Assembly (NCBI RefSeq): GCF_004745955.1
Contig: NZ_SRLD01000022.1
Location: forward strand, 1 to 64,000
DNA length: 64,000 nucleotides
From: Hymenobacter elongatus
GTDB lineage: Bacteria; Bacteroidota; Bacteroidia; Cytophagales; Hymenobacteraceae
Direction: 5' to 3'
The position numbers and the translations under genes are program-made. Below, one piece after another: positions 1 to 8,795 of the stretch; within the stretch, counting starts at the first letter, position 1; every line of letters starts with the position of its first letter. The notes below the pieces were generated by a model. It worked only from the letters and a program-made list of their open reading frames with translations, ran no database searches and had not been told where the DNA came from.

Positions 1-1
1 C

Positions 2-118
2 TGGCTCAACCGCTTCCGCCACCTGCTGATTCGTTGGGCCAAAAAACCCGAAAACTATCTGGCCATGCTCCATTTTGCTTGCGCTCGAATCACCTGGTAT
101 AACTGCCTATTTGGATAG
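2..118 (+). CDS. IS5-family transposase, C-terminal end (partial)
   Basis: The first 38 codons in frame 2 read as the conserved C-terminal tail of IS5-type DDE transposases, with WLNRFRHLLIRW followed by KKPENYLAMLHFACA and a TAG stop at 116-118. The rest of the gene lies outside the window. The stop falls only 4 bases from the stop of the convergent ChaN-like gene, so the element's right end must be very close by; I could not define its terminal inverted repeat. The family call is from recognised residues only. Confidence 0.7.
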   Translation, partial: WLNRFRHLLIRWAKKPENYLAMLHFACARITWYNCLFG

Positions 119-122
119 GCTC

Positions 123-1010
123 TTAGTAGGTTCTGGTCATATCCGTGGGCACTACCAACACAAAGTCCGCTTTCTGCTCGTGCTCCTTGTCAAGCTTGCC
201 CAGCTGCTCCTGCATCACGGTACTAATAGTTAGCGCCTTCAGCTGCGGATTTTGCTGGCGCAGATATGCCAGAATACCGTCGTGGTTATCGGAGTGGTAG
301 CTACCGTTGATATGCAGCAGCAAGTGGCCAGCTGGCCGAGCTTGGTTCAGGAAGTGGGCCATAGTAGCATCCTTCAGCGCCTGGGCCTGAATAATATTCT
401 GCACGCCGGCAGCATGCGATGCATCGGAGCCGAACATCTTGGCCATGTTCTGATAGCCGGGCAGCTCATAGTCTACCGTGAGCGGCAGCGGAGCCAGCCA
501 GGCTTTTTCGGCGGCGGGCAGGGCATCGAGGGCCGTGAGGCTGCCTTTGGCAACCTGGGAGGCGTAGCGACGCGGTACGTTGGTGCCCACCACCCGAAAC
601 TTTTGCTGCCGGGCCAGCAGCACCAAAGGCTTGTAGTCGGTGCCGTAGTTGGGCCAAGGGCGGCTTTGCTCCTCAAACTCCTTCTCCGCCAGTTCGCCAG
701 TGGCATACTGATCGACTAACGGCTGTACGTCGCGCTCAAACATTTCCAGCCCCAGCACCAGCTGGCCCTGCCGCAGGCGCAGCAAGTCTTTGGTGAGGTG
801 CAGCGCCAGCCAGTGGCCAATCGGGTCGTTGTGCTGCTCACCGAAGAATACCACGTCGGCCTGGGCCAACTGCTGGAGCATCTTGTCGTAGCTGGTTGCC
901 TTGCCGCCAGCCGCAAATAGGCGATACGCTGGCTTGTCGTCGGGCACTGGCTTACCAACACCAGGCAGGCAGGTCGCAAAAAGCAGGAGCATAAGGATCA
1001 GAAACCGCAT
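123..1010 (-). CDS. ChaN-like (Cofac_haem_bdg) family protein
   Basis: This 295-residue protein starts with a hydrophobic signal sequence (residues 1-19) that contains a Cys at 14, so it may be a lipoprotein, though the lipobox is imperfect. Residues about 45-280 match the ChaN family, with the hallmark GEQHNDPIGH near residue 57 and LGLEMFERDVQ near residue 86; late His residues (HINGSYH) fit the family. ChaN proteins bind haem and have been linked to iron uptake, while the wider Tiki-like superfamily includes peptidases, so the substrate is open. It is monocistronic and converges on the IS fragment. A 33-bp-arm palindrome lies upstream. Confidence 0.8.
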   Translation of the reverse strand: MRFLILMLLLFATCLPGVGKPVPDDKPAYRLFAAGGKATSYDKMLQQLAQADVVFFGEQHNDPIGHWLALHLTKDLLRLRQGQLVLGLEMFERDVQPLVDQYATGELAEKEFEEQSRPWPNYGTDYKPLVLLARQQKFRVVGTNVPRRYASQVAKGSLTALDALPAAEKAWLAPLPLTVDYELPGYQNMAKMFGSDASHAAGVQNIIQAQALKDATMAHFLNQARPAGHLLLHINGSYHSDNHDGILAYLRQQNPQLKALTISTVMQEQLGKLDKEHEQKADFVLVVPTDMTRTY

Positions 1011-1203
1011 AAAAAGGACGTTGGGCCGCCTTCGGGCGACGGGCGAGGATGTTGCTGTACTACCGCGCCGCCCTGCCAGAAGTTTCCAATTCTACCGACC
1101 AGCAACGCCAGGCAAGCAGAACGTGCCATCTACCACAGCACGCTCAATGAGCTAAATGACACGATTAAGTAGTCACGCAGAAGTAAGCGTATTCAGTTGA
1201 ACG

Positions 1204-1289
1204 TCATGCTGAGCGCAGTCGAAGCATCTCGCGTGCAATGCTAACTATATACCATGGCACGCGAGATGCTTCGACTGCGCTCAACATGA
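1204..1289. repeat. Palindromic repeat, family A, copy 1
   Basis: Two 33-base arms (1204-1236 and 1257-1289) are reverse complements with one mismatch, around a 20-base loop. The arm core, TCATGCTGAGC followed by TCGAAGCATCTC, recurs at 8707-8786, 11247-11345, 15283-15310 and 58056-58150. It is a REP/MITE-like dispersed element rather than a simple terminator, as it has no T-tract. Confidence 0.85.
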
Positions 1290-1368
1290 CCACCTTTTTA
1301 TGTATGTGGCTACTTCTGCATGGCTACTTAGCACGAATATAATAGGTGACCATCCGAGCAGAATCGCC

Positions 1369-1413
1369 GCGCCGTTTCGGTGTAGCCCAAGCTATGCCAC
1401 ACCGAAACGGCGC
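1369..1413. terminator. Hairpin downstream of the ABC permease gene
   Basis: A perfect 15-base inverted repeat (1369-1383 with 1399-1413) lies 14 bases past the stop of the minus-strand permease gene. It could end transcription or protect the 3' end, but no clear T-tract follows on the minus strand. The remainder of the 1011-1426 gap holds palindrome copy 1 and no convincing gene. Confidence 0.4.
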
Positions 1414-1426
1414 TGTACAGAGCCTA

Positions 1427-2788
1427 TTAGCCTTTGTAGAACATCCAGCGGGATAACTCGCGGTAGTTTACTTTCTTGCCATACATCAGCACGCCCACAC
1501 GGTAGATGCGGCCCGCTAACCACGTGGTAAAGATGAAACCCACCACCAACAGTACGCCCGAAAGCAGCAGCTGCCAGAGGGGCACCCCAAACGGCAGCCG
1601 CATCACCATGGCAATAGGCGACGTGAACGGAATCATGGACAGCCAGAAGGCCAATGGGCCGTTCGGGTCGCCGTTGATGATGACATTAATGCTGACGATG
1701 TAGCTCAGAATAAGCGGAATCGTCACCGGAAACATAAACTGCTGGGCATCCGTCTGGTCATCGACGGCCGCCCCGATGGCGGCAAACATGGATGAATACA
1801 GCAGGTAGCCGCCCAGGAAGAAGAACAGGAAGCCTCCGATGATGCTGCCGATAGGCAAGCCCTCGAACATGCTCCAGAGATTAACCGGGCCACCGGGCTG
1901 CGGCGCTTTACTCATCGGCGCGTCGGGCGCGGAGGCCGCTACGCTGGCATCGGAGGAGGTGGTTGCCGCCGCTACCGACGTCTTCACGTCGGCTTTTGGA
2001 GTGCTCATCAGCAAAGGCGCGACGACCGTGGTGATGGTGTAGGAGAGCATCATCCAGATGGCAAACTGCGTGAGCACGACGGCGGCAATGCCCAGAATCT
2101 TACCCATCATCAGCTGAAACGGTTTCACCGACGACATCATGACCTCCATAATGCGGTTCGACTTCTCCTCGGCCACGCCGCGCATCACCTGCACGCCATA
2201 AATAAAGATGAACATGTACACCATAATGGACAGCAGATAGGCCGTGCCGGTAGTAGCGGCCACGTTGTTTTTGCGCCCCCCCAGTTGGCTCAGATCTACG
2301 GCCGAAAGCTCCACGTCGGCCCGTAGGTTGTCGATGGTTTGGCGGTTCAGGCCCGAGCGGGTCAGCTTCAGCTCACTCACGGCCTTGTTCACGGCCTTAC
2401 GAATGTTGCTTTGGCGGTTCAAACTCACGTTGCCGTCGGCCAGCAGCTGCACACCGTCATTGGTATCGAGGGAGAAGCCGGCCGGAAATACCAGCAAAGC
2501 TGCCTGTTTGGGTTTGGCCTTTTTGAAGGCGGCCGTAGCGGCAGCGGGCGATGCTCCCACGGCCGGCACGAAGCGCAGCTCGTCGGTGCCAGCCAGGCGG
2601 GCCAGCACGTTCAGGCCACTTCCATCGTACACGGCCACCTCGTCGGCCGAAGACGGCATGTTCAGCTTGGCAATGCCGAGCGTAGCCCCGGCCAGCAGTA
2701 GCGGGGCCAACAGCGAAACGACGATAAAGCTCTTTTTCCGAACCCGGGTGAGATATTCGCGCTGAATGATAAGCCAGATTTTTTCCAT
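1427..2788 (-). CDS. ABC-2 type transporter permease (NatB-like)
   Basis: This 453-residue membrane protein has one N-terminal helix (about 20-40), a large extracytoplasmic domain (about 45-185), then five or six helices from about 185 to 435, the layout of the ABC2_membrane_3/NatB family. The segment VAEEKSNRIMEVMMSSVKPFQLMMGKI (split here as VAEEKSNRIMEV and SSVKPFQLMMGKI) is typical of these exporters. An Ala/Ser/Pro-rich insert lies near residues 270-300. It starts 6 bases after the ATPase gene stop, so the two form an operon. Substrate is unknown; Na+ or drug export is only a family precedent. Confidence 0.88.
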   Translation of the reverse strand: MEKIWLIIQREYLTRVRKKSFIVVSLLAPLLLAGATLGIAKLNMPSSADEVAVYDGSGLNVLARLAGTDELRFVPAVGASPAAATAAFKKAKPKQAALLVFPAGFSLDTNDGVQLLADGNVSLNRQSNIRKAVNKAVSELKLTRSGLNRQTIDNLRADVELSAVDLSQLGGRKNNVAATTGTAYLLSIMVYMFIFIYGVQVMRGVAEEKSNRIMEVMMSSVKPFQLMMGKILGIAAVVLTQFAIWMMLSYTITTVVAPLLMSTPKADVKTSVAAATTSSDASVAASAPDAPMSKAPQPGGPVNLWSMFEGLPIGSIIGGFLFFFLGGYLLYSSMFAAIGAAVDDQTDAQQFMFPVTIPLILSYIVSINVIINGDPNGPLAFWLSMIPFTSPIAMVMRLPFGVPLWQLLLSGVLLVVGFIFTTWLAGRIYRVGVLMYGKKVNYRELSRWMFYKG

Positions 2789-2794
2789 GGTCGG

Positions 2795-3739
2795 TTAGAG
2801 CAGCGTGTTAGCGGTTTCGAGGGTTTCGGGCATGGTTTCCTGTACGCGCCGGATAAAAATGTCGTTGATGCTCGGGATTTGCTCCCGGAAGGCGTGAATT
2901 TCCACGTTGCCAATCAAGTAGCGCAGCAGATCGTTGGGCGTCGTGTTGTGGTGCAGCCGGATCCGGTCGTAGAAGTGGCCATTTTCGCGCTCCTTGTGTT
3001 CCAGCACCTCAAAGTCCGGATGAATCACCATCAGCCGGCCTTTGCCTTCCACCTCGTAGGTGTTGGTTTTAAACGTGTCCTTGATCTTCCCCACCGGGCC
3101 GTCCAGCACCTTGTGCGAGCGGTTGATGAGGGCAATATTGTCGCACAGCTCCTCCACCGACTCCATGCGGTGGGTAGAGAAAATGATGGTGGCGCCCCGC
3201 TCCCGCAGCTCCAGAATCTCGTCCTTTATCAGGTTGGCATTGATCGGGTCAAAGCCCGAGAAAGGCTCATCGAGAATAATCAGCGCGGGCTCGTGCAACA
3301 CGGTGGCAATGAACTGTACTTTCTGCTGCATGCCCTTGCTGAGGTCTTCCACGTTTTTGCTAACCCAGGGCCGCAGGTCGAGCCGGTCGATCCACTTCTT
3401 GATGCGGTCGGTGGCGTCGGCTTTGCTGAGGCCCTTGAGACGCGCCAGATACAGCAGCTGCTCGCCCACGCGCATTTTTTTGTAGAGGCCGCGCTCCTCG
3501 GGCAAATAGCCAATGTGAGCAATATGGCTGGGGTTGAGCTTTTCGCCCCGAAACCGGATTTCGCCCGCATCGGCCCCCGTAATCTGGGTGATGATGCGGA
3601 TGAGCGAGGTTTTGCCGGCACCGTTGGGGCCCAGCAATCCGAAGATGCTGCGCTCCGGAATATCGAGGCTAACCCCGTTGAGGGCGACGTGCGCGGCGTA
3701 GGCCTTGTGCACGTCAATGGCTTGCAGAATGTTGTTCAC
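2795..3739 (-). CDS. ABC transporter ATP-binding protein (NatA-like)
   Basis: A 314-residue ATPase from a GTG start at 3739, chosen because the family fold begins at VNNILQAIDVHKAY; the open frame continues upstream to 3904 but that stretch lacks homology-like character. Walker A is GPNGAGKTS, the signature is LSKGMQQK and Walker B is LIILDEPFSGFD. The C-terminal 80 residues form the DUF4162-type tail common in ABC-2 ATPases. It pairs with the permease 6 bases downstream to make an exporter of unknown substrate. Confidence 0.9.
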   Translation of the reverse strand: MNNILQAIDVHKAYAAHVALNGVSLDIPERSIFGLLGPNGAGKTSLIRIITQITGADAGEIRFRGEKLNPSHIAHIGYLPEERGLYKKMRVGEQLLYLARLKGLSKADATDRIKKWIDRLDLRPWVSKNVEDLSKGMQQKVQFIATVLHEPALIILDEPFSGFDPINANLIKDEILELRERGATIIFSTHRMESVEELCDNIALINRSHKVLDGPVGKIKDTFKTNTYEVEGKGRLMVIHPDFEVLEHKERENGHFYDRIRLHHNTTPNDLLRYLIGNVEIHAFREQIPSINDIFIRRVQETMPETLETANTLL

Positions 3740-3818
3740 AGCGAAAAGGTGGTAGACGGTGGTCGGGTTAAATGTAGGGATTTTGCTATGTTTTGGAAGC
3801 CGGAATCGTATCGAGCTG

Positions 3819-4439
3819 TTATTTCTCCTCGCCCAGCTCCCGCACCAGCGCTTCCAGCCGGTCGAGGTGGCGGCCGTAGAGGTAGTGCAGGTACCAGCGC
3901 ACAATCCAGTGCGTGATGAGCCAGGTGGCCACCACCGTCAGCCCCAGCCACACCCCGCGCTGCCACAAAGTGCGCGAATCGCCCTGAAACAGCTGCGGCA
4001 CGTGCCTGAAAGCAGAGTACAGCAGAAAGCCCATTGTCACTACCAGCGTCATCATCGTGAAGCCGTAGTTTAGTCGCAGCAGGCTGCGCAGGCTGTGGAG
4101 CTGGCTCTCAACATAGGTGCGCAATGCTCCCGAAGCTTTGCTGAGCCGACCCAGCACCCGCAGCTTATAGTAATAGTAGTAGCCCATCAGCAGCGCAATA
4201 GCAACTCCCAAGCCCCAAAACAACCGGATTTGGGGGTCGCTCGACCACAGTACGCCAGCCACACTCAGTACCAGGCAAAACACCGTGGTGATGCTTTCCC
4301 AACGTGCGTTGCGCACCATCTGCGCCACGGGGCTGGTAGAGGGTCGTTCCAATAAAGCGTGCAGGGCCGATTCGCCGGGGGCCGCGCTGTCCGGCGTGGG
4401 CTGCTGTTGCCATTGCTGGCGGAGATTATCGAGGTCCAT
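3819..4439 (-). CDS. Membrane protein co-transcribed with ECF sigma factor
   Basis: This 206-residue protein has a soluble N-terminus (1-50), two close helices near 50-90 and two more near 122-175, with a charged tail. Its start codon overlaps the sigma-factor stop as TGATG, so the two are translationally coupled. The position suggests an anti-sigma or sigma-modulating role, but it shows no zinc-binding anti-sigma motif (HxxxCxxC), so that role is inference. The family is not recognised by me. Confidence 0.7.
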   Translation of the reverse strand: MDLDNLRQQWQQQPTPDSAAPGESALHALLERPSTSPVAQMVRNARWESITTVFCLVLSVAGVLWSSDPQIRLFWGLGVAIALLMGYYYYYKLRVLGRLSKASGALRTYVESQLHSLRSLLRLNYGFTMMTLVVTMGFLLYSAFRHVPQLFQGDSRTLWQRGVWLGLTVVATWLITHWIVRWYLHYLYGRHLDRLEALVRELGEEK

Positions 4440-4954
4440 CAGACAGAGTAGGTAAGTAGAAGTTGGCGAAGCTTTTCCTGCACACGGTGCATTTTCACGC
4501 GCACATTATTCTGGGTAATACCGAGGATATCGGCCATTTCTTCGTAGGTGCGCTCCTCCAGATAGAGCAGCACGAAGGCCTTTTCCACATCCGACAGGCG
4601 CTCGATGGCCCGGTACAGTTGGGCGAGGTCTTCCGCGTCGGGGCCGGTATCGGGCGGCGGGGCCACGTCGGGCACCTGCGGGCCGAACCGCTCGGGCACG
4701 AGGCGGCGGGTGCGCTGGCGCAGGTTCGAAATAGCCACGTTCAGCGCTATTCGGTAGAGCCAGGTGCTAAGCTTGGCCGAGGCTTGAGGCTGGTACTTGG
4801 GCCAGGCGCGCCAGAGCTGCAACACGACTTCCTGAAACAGATCCTGCCGGTCGTCGGCGTCGGGGCAATAGAGCCGGCACACGCGCCGTAGCAACGGCTC
4901 GTACCGAGTGATGACAACCGTAAAATCGGGGGAAAGCGGGGCGGCGGGGCTCAT
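4439..4954 (-). CDS. ECF-type RNA polymerase sigma factor
   Basis: A 171-residue group 4 sigma-70 factor. Region 2 is seen around residues 25-90 (DRQDLFQEVVLQLWRAW, then KLSTWLYRIALNVA) and region 4 around 112-168, with the helix-turn-helix EEMADILGITQNNVRVKMHR. There is no region 3 or long C-terminal extension. It recruits RNA polymerase to a regulon not identifiable here. It is the first gene of a two-gene unit with the membrane protein that follows by a TGATG overlap. Confidence 0.93.
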   Translation of the reverse strand: MSPAAPLSPDFTVVITRYEPLLRRVCRLYCPDADDRQDLFQEVVLQLWRAWPKYQPQASAKLSTWLYRIALNVAISNLRQRTRRLVPERFGPQVPDVAPPPDTGPDAEDLAQLYRAIERLSDVEKAFVLLYLEERTYEEMADILGITQNNVRVKMHRVQEKLRQLLLTYSV

Positions 4955-5090
4955 GCTAAGGCGGCAGGTACAGGCTATCTATCGTCGGGCGGGCAACGGC
5001 ATTACAGCCACGGGTATTTTTTTCGGCTGCCGGGCTGGTTATCAGTTTTCACATCCGATGACAATAAAATACAATAACCTGATTAATAGC

Positions 5091-5245
5091 AGTTATGGCG
5101 GTTTCGCGAACCGTAGATACCCGATGTAGAGACGCGTAGTCGCGTCTCATCGTTGAACGAAACCGTGCAGGCGGCGCGGCCGACAAGACGCGAATACGCG
5201 TCTCTACATCAGCCGGGTTGCACCGTTCACGAAACCGCTATAACT
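5091..5245. repeat. Nested palindromic element, family B (MITE-like)
   Basis: Outer arms 5091-5111 and 5225-5245 are inverted copies (AGTTATGGCGGTTTCG type) with few mismatches. Inside them, 5123-5136 and 5197-5210 form a perfect 14-base inverted repeat containing GTAGAGACGCG. The nested 155-bp structure and terminal inverted repeats look like a miniature mobile element. It occupies most of the 4955-5392 gap, which otherwise shows no gene. Confidence 0.7.
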
Positions 5246-5392
5246 ATAGTCACTATTGATTTTGACTACCCCATGATATTCCTATCACATCCACAAGGTA
5301 GTTGAGAAATCGAACCGTAAGCGACACAAGGATATATGCGGAATACGCTGTAGTTTCGTAGCGCTTTTAACTAATCTTCTTAATTCTTCTGT

Positions 5393-6778
5393 ATGAAACA
5401 ATTCGTACCCATTGCCCTTACTGCTGCCTTATTAACCGCGTCTTTCGGAAGCTTTGCGCAGTGCAAACACCCAGCTAAAGGCCTAAAAATCCACGCGGCG
5501 CAGCAGCAGCGGCAGCACAACCGGCTCGAAGGTCGCCAAGGCACCCACTCGGGCGTAGCGGCCCGGGGCCTCCAGGCCACGGCCGTGACTTTGCCCGGCC
5601 GCCGCGTAGATCATTATTGGGATGACCAAACCAACCGCTGGGGAGACGGCAGCATCGAAACGTACTCGTATAATGCCCAAGGCAAGCCAACGCAGATTAT
5701 CAATACGGACTCTGTAACGAATACGCCCCGCAGCAAAGACCTGCTGGCTTATAATGGCCAGGGTCGGATAACCCAACGCGTGCAACAAAGCTGGAATGGT
5801 TCAGCTTACGAGAATTCGTATCGTGATTTGTATACCTATGATGCCCAAGGTCAGCGAATACAGACAATCTACTCCTATTGGAGTAGCAATGCATGGGTGT
5901 TAGGTGGCGGTTACCGCTCTGTCAACACCTACAATTCGGCGGGCGTACTCACCAGTGAAACCGAAGAAAGCCTGGATCCGACCACCTCCATTTGGGAACC
6001 GGAGTACCGCGTGTTATACACGGTAAATTCCAACAATCAATGGTCGGAGATTGTGTTTCAGGAGTGGGAAAACGGAGCCTACGTTAACGAGGGCCGGGAG
6101 CGTAACATCGTATGGCACGATTGGGCCAAGCGGCTGCCGACGTCTTCTGAATCGCAGGAGTGGGACGCGGCTACTACTAGCTGGGACAACGCCTATCGGT
6201 ACTCCACCACCTATCAGCCCAATGGCAGCAATGTAACAATCACCCAGAGAGTGCTGTCGGCGAACATCCTAGTTAATGACGACCGCCACACCTACACCAA
6301 CGACAACTTCGGCAACGAGGTTCTGCACTTGGGTGAAAACTGGGTCAACAACGCCTGGGTAACGGATCATGCCTACCGTCAGCTGATTTCGTACACGGCT
6401 ACCAACGAGGTGCGCCGCAGCGTGGAGCAGGAATACAACACGACTACCACCCGCTACGATAACTCGTACCTGACCACCTTCGGCAACTTCGTGACGCTGG
6501 CCGCACGCCGGGCTACGGGCCTGGAAGCAGCCACGTCGCTCTACCCGAACCCAACGCTGACTACCACTACCGTTACCGTTTCGGGCCTGCGCGAGCAGGG
6601 AGCCGTGCAGGCAGAAGTAGTAAACACGCTGGGTCAGGTGGTTGAAACCCTGACACTTCGTGCGCAGCAGGGCACTATCAGCCAGCAAGTAAATCTGGCG
6701 GCCTTGCCGTCGGGCGTGTATACCCTTCGGTTGCACACCGCAGAAGGTACTATTGCGAAGCGCGTAGTGAAGAACTAA
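5393..6778 (+). CDS. Secreted repeat protein with T9SS type A sorting domain
   Basis: The 461-residue protein has a signal peptide (1-22, ending SFAQ) and, from about residue 75 to 370, roughly eight tandem units of about 30-45 residues with the pattern W-x(4)-Y-x(2)-SYR-x(2)-YTY-x(3)-G, reminiscent of RHS/YD beta-strand repeats. Residues about 385-461 form a T9SS sorting domain (LYPNPT, then LPSGVYTLRL and a terminal KRVVKN). Type IX cargo is exported and released or anchored at the surface. Function beyond this is unknown. A strong terminator follows directly. Confidence 0.85.
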   Translation: MKQFVPIALTAALLTASFGSFAQCKHPAKGLKIHAAQQQRQHNRLEGRQGTHSGVAARGLQATAVTLPGRRVDHYWDDQTNRWGDGSIETYSYNAQGKPTQIINTDSVTNTPRSKDLLAYNGQGRITQRVQQSWNGSAYENSYRDLYTYDAQGQRIQTIYSYWSSNAWVLGGGYRSVNTYNSAGVLTSETEESLDPTTSIWEPEYRVLYTVNSNNQWSEIVFQEWENGAYVNEGRERNIVWHDWAKRLPTSSESQEWDAATTSWDNAYRYSTTYQPNGSNVTITQRVLSANILVNDDRHTYTNDNFGNEVLHLGENWVNNAWVTDHAYRQLISYTATNEVRRSVEQEYNTTTTRYDNSYLTTFGNFVTLAARRATGLEAATSLYPNPTLTTTTVTVSGLREQGAVQAEVVNTLGQVVETLTLRAQQGTISQQVNLAALPSGVYTLRLHTAEGTIAKRVVKN

Positions 6779-6797
6779 TTCCCTTCACGCTTCGATA

Positions 6798-6839
6798 CAA
6801 CAACGCCCGGCTGCAGTGCAGTCGGGCGTTGTTGTTTTT
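6798..6839 (+). terminator. Rho-independent terminator
   Basis: A GC-rich hairpin with arms AACAACGCCCGGCTGCA-like and its complement, ending in GTTGTTTTTG, starts 20 bases after the stop of the secreted repeat protein. Confidence 0.85.
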
Positions 6840-6948
6840 GGCTCACCTGGGCCAAGGTAGTGCAGAGTGTCTACCAACCGCTGGGGCACAGCCAGCGAAA
6901 AAAATCAGCACCAGCTGTAATGCGTCAGCAACTGGTGCGATTAAGTAA

Positions 6949-7093
6949 CTGCTGTTACGCAGCAGCATGTAGCGCGAACTTTGTAGTTCGCGTCCCCGCG
7001 CCGTTCGGGCCGCTTTCCTGGCGCGGGGACGCGAACTACAAAGTTCGCGCTACTCTCTGGCAGCGCTTGAACGAAGGCACTGCGTAACAGCAG
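6949..7093. repeat. Nested palindromic element, family C
   Basis: A perfect 34-base inverted repeat (6969-7002 with 7020-7053) is enclosed by an outer 14-base inverted repeat (6949-6962 with 7080-7093, CTGCTGTTACGCAG). The inner arm itself contains an imperfect palindrome around AACTTTGTAGTT. With families A and B it makes a third kind of long intergenic palindrome in the window. It fills most of the gap before the small gene at 7130. Confidence 0.8.
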
Positions 7094-7129
7094 TAAGTAA
7101 GCAAATCAACCGCTGCAACTCACCATGTC

Positions 7130-7435
7130 ATGAAAAAGCTCACCACCCCAGCCGGCATCATTTTCGGCTTGCTCAGAGTAGTCTATGCCTTCTCCGGCGA
7201 CTGGCTGCCAGCCAGCATTAACGGGTTGCTGGCCGCCGGATTTCTGCTTTCGGATATGGCCTACGCCCCTGCCACCGGCAGCACCACTGTGGCTGCGCCA
7301 CTGCTCACCTAGCGGCGCTATGGCTCCATGGGGTTGGTAGGTGCGGCGCTGGTGCTGATTTCCTACCAGATAATGACTGATGTGAATGTAAAACGTAACA
7401 AGGCCAACGCAGCGGAACGCAGTTCGGCTCGCTAA
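7130..7435 (+). pseudogene. Small membrane protein interrupted by an in-frame TAG
   Basis: From ATG at 7130 the frame encodes 60 residues with two hydrophobic stretches, then TAG at 7310-7312. The same frame continues for 40 more sense codons to TAA at 7433-7435, including a third hydrophobic stretch (MGLVGAALVLISYQI). The whole would be a 101-codon, three-helix protein, so this is probably a nonsense-mutated gene. Alternatives are two tiny genes (the second from ATG 7328) or a sequencing error. The family is not recognised. Confidence 0.5.
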
Positions 7436-7473
7436 GCCACAGCAACCCTAGGTGCGCCGAGGGCGCGAATAGT

Positions 7474-7519
7474 AAAAAAGCAAAAGCCCGTCTTCTCAGC
7501 TGAGAAAACGGGCTTTTGC
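7474..7519 (-). terminator. Rho-independent terminator for dnaJ
   Basis: The arms GCAAAAGCCCGT and ACGGGCTTTTGC (7480-7519) form a long hairpin; read on the minus strand it ends in a run of Ts. It lies about 30 bases beyond the dnaJ stop. Confidence 0.85.
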
Positions 7520-7551
7520 GTAGCCGCCACTAGCACGCGTCGCGCCGTGGT

Positions 7552-8688
7552 TTACTGGAAATACTCCTTCACTTTCTCGAAGAAGCCTTTCTCATTCTTG
7601 CCGGGATTAGGCGTGAAATTCTGAGCGTTGCGCAGCTTTTCCAGCAATTCCCGCTCCTCGCCCGTCACGTTCTTCGGCGTCCAGACGCTGAGGTGAATGA
7701 GCTGGTCGCCCCGGCCGTAGCCGTTCAGATCCTTGATACCCTTGCCCCGCAGCCGCAAAATCTTGCCGGGCTGGGTGCCAGGGTCCACCTTAATTTTCAC
7801 TTTCCCCTCAATCGTCGGCACTTCAATGCTGGCTCCCAGAGCGGCATCTACGAACGAGATATACTGCTCGAACATGATGTTGTTGCCGTCGCGCTTCAGC
7901 ATTTCGTGCGGCTCTTCTTCAATCTGGATGAGCAGGTCGCCGGGTACGCCGCCCCGCTCGGGGTAGTTGCCCTTACCGTTCATGCTCAGCTGCATCCCCT
8001 CGGCCACGCCAGCCGGAATATTGATCGGGATAACCTCCTCGTGCAGCTGCCGGCCTTCGCCGTGGCATACGTCGCACTTGCTGCTCACAATCTTGCCTTC
8101 CCCATTGCAGGTTGGGCAGGTAGAGGCGCTCACCATCTGGCCTAGCATCGTGTTCACCACGCGCTTCACCTGGCCCTGGCCGTGGCAGGTGCCGCAGTCC
8201 TTCAGGTCGGTGCCGTTCTTGGCGCCGGTGCCCGTGCAGGTGGTGCAGGCCACGTAGCGCTTCACCTTTATTTTCTTCTCGACGCCGTTAGCTACTTCCT
8301 CCAGTTCCAGCTTGAGCTTGATGCGCAGGTTAGAACCCTTCTTGACGCGCCGGCCGCCGCGGCCCTGGCCGCCAAAGAAGCCCTCGAAGCCGCCACCGCC
8401 GCCGAAAATGTCGCCGAACTGGGAGAAGATGTCCTCCATATTCTGCGCGCCGCCGCCGCCGCCCATGCCCTGATGGCCAAACCGGTCGTAGCGGGCCCGC
8501 TTATCGGCATTCGACAGTACTTCGTAGGCCTCGGCGGCTTCCTTGAACTTGTCTTCCGCCGTCGGGTCATCGGGGTTTTTATCGGGGTGAAACTTGATGG
8601 CCACCTTGCGGTACGCCTTCTTTATCTCCTCACCCGACGCGGTCTTGGCGACATCCAACACCTCGTAATAGTCTCGCTTCGTTGCCAT
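7552..8688 (-). CDS. dnaJ: Chaperone protein DnaJ
   Basis: The 378-residue protein is a full type I DnaJ (Hsp40). The J domain covers residues 1-70 with HPD at 34-36; a Gly/Phe-rich linker follows to about 115; the zinc domain has four CxxCxGxG repeats ([32 protein letters not shown]); the substrate-binding domains run to about 350. It stimulates DnaK ATPase and delivers unfolded clients. It lies downstream of grpE, with a family A palindrome between them; dnaK is not in the window. Confidence 0.98.
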   Translation of the reverse strand: MATKRDYYEVLDVAKTASGEEIKKAYRKVAIKFHPDKNPDDPTAEDKFKEAAEAYEVLSNADKRARYDRFGHQGMGGGGGAQNMEDIFSQFGDIFGGGGGFEGFFGGQGRGGRRVKKGSNLRIKLKLELEEVANGVEKKIKVKRYVACTTCTGTGAKNGTDLKDCGTCHGQGQVKRVVNTMLGQMVSASTCPTCNGEGKIVSSKCDVCHGEGRQLHEEVIPINIPAGVAEGMQLSMNGKGNYPERGGVPGDLLIQIEEEPHEMLKRDGNNIMFEQYISFVDAALGASIEVPTIEGKVKIKVDPGTQPGKILRLRGKGIKDLNGYGRGDQLIHLSVWTPKNVTGEERELLEKLRNAQNFTPNPGKNEKGFFEKVKEYFQ

Positions 8689-8706
8689 TTTACTATAGTA
8701 TCGTCT

Positions 8707-8786
8707 GCCATGCTGACGAAGAAAGCATCTCTACCAAATTAGTAAACGTAGCGAAGCGGTAGAGATGCTTCCTTCGTCGGCATGAC
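8707..8786. repeat. Palindromic repeat, family A, copy 2 (between grpE and dnaJ)
   Basis: Arms 8707-8735 and 8758-8786 are 29-base reverse complements with three mismatches, all compatible with G-U pairing. The core CATGCTGACGAAG...AAGCATCTCTACC is a variant of copy 1. It lies 10 bases past the grpE stop and 19 bases before the dnaJ start, inside what should be one transcript. Confidence 0.8.
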
Positions 8787-8795
8787 AAAAACTCT

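Noticed and set aside
1204..1289. Palindrome read as a simple rho-independent terminator
   Set aside because: It has no T-run, a 33-base arm, and similar copies elsewhere in the window, which fits a dispersed repeat better.
2879..3916. 345-codon plus-strand open frame opposite the NatA-like ATPase gene
   Set aside because: The ATPase reading carries Walker A, signature and Walker B motifs; the opposite frame carries none.
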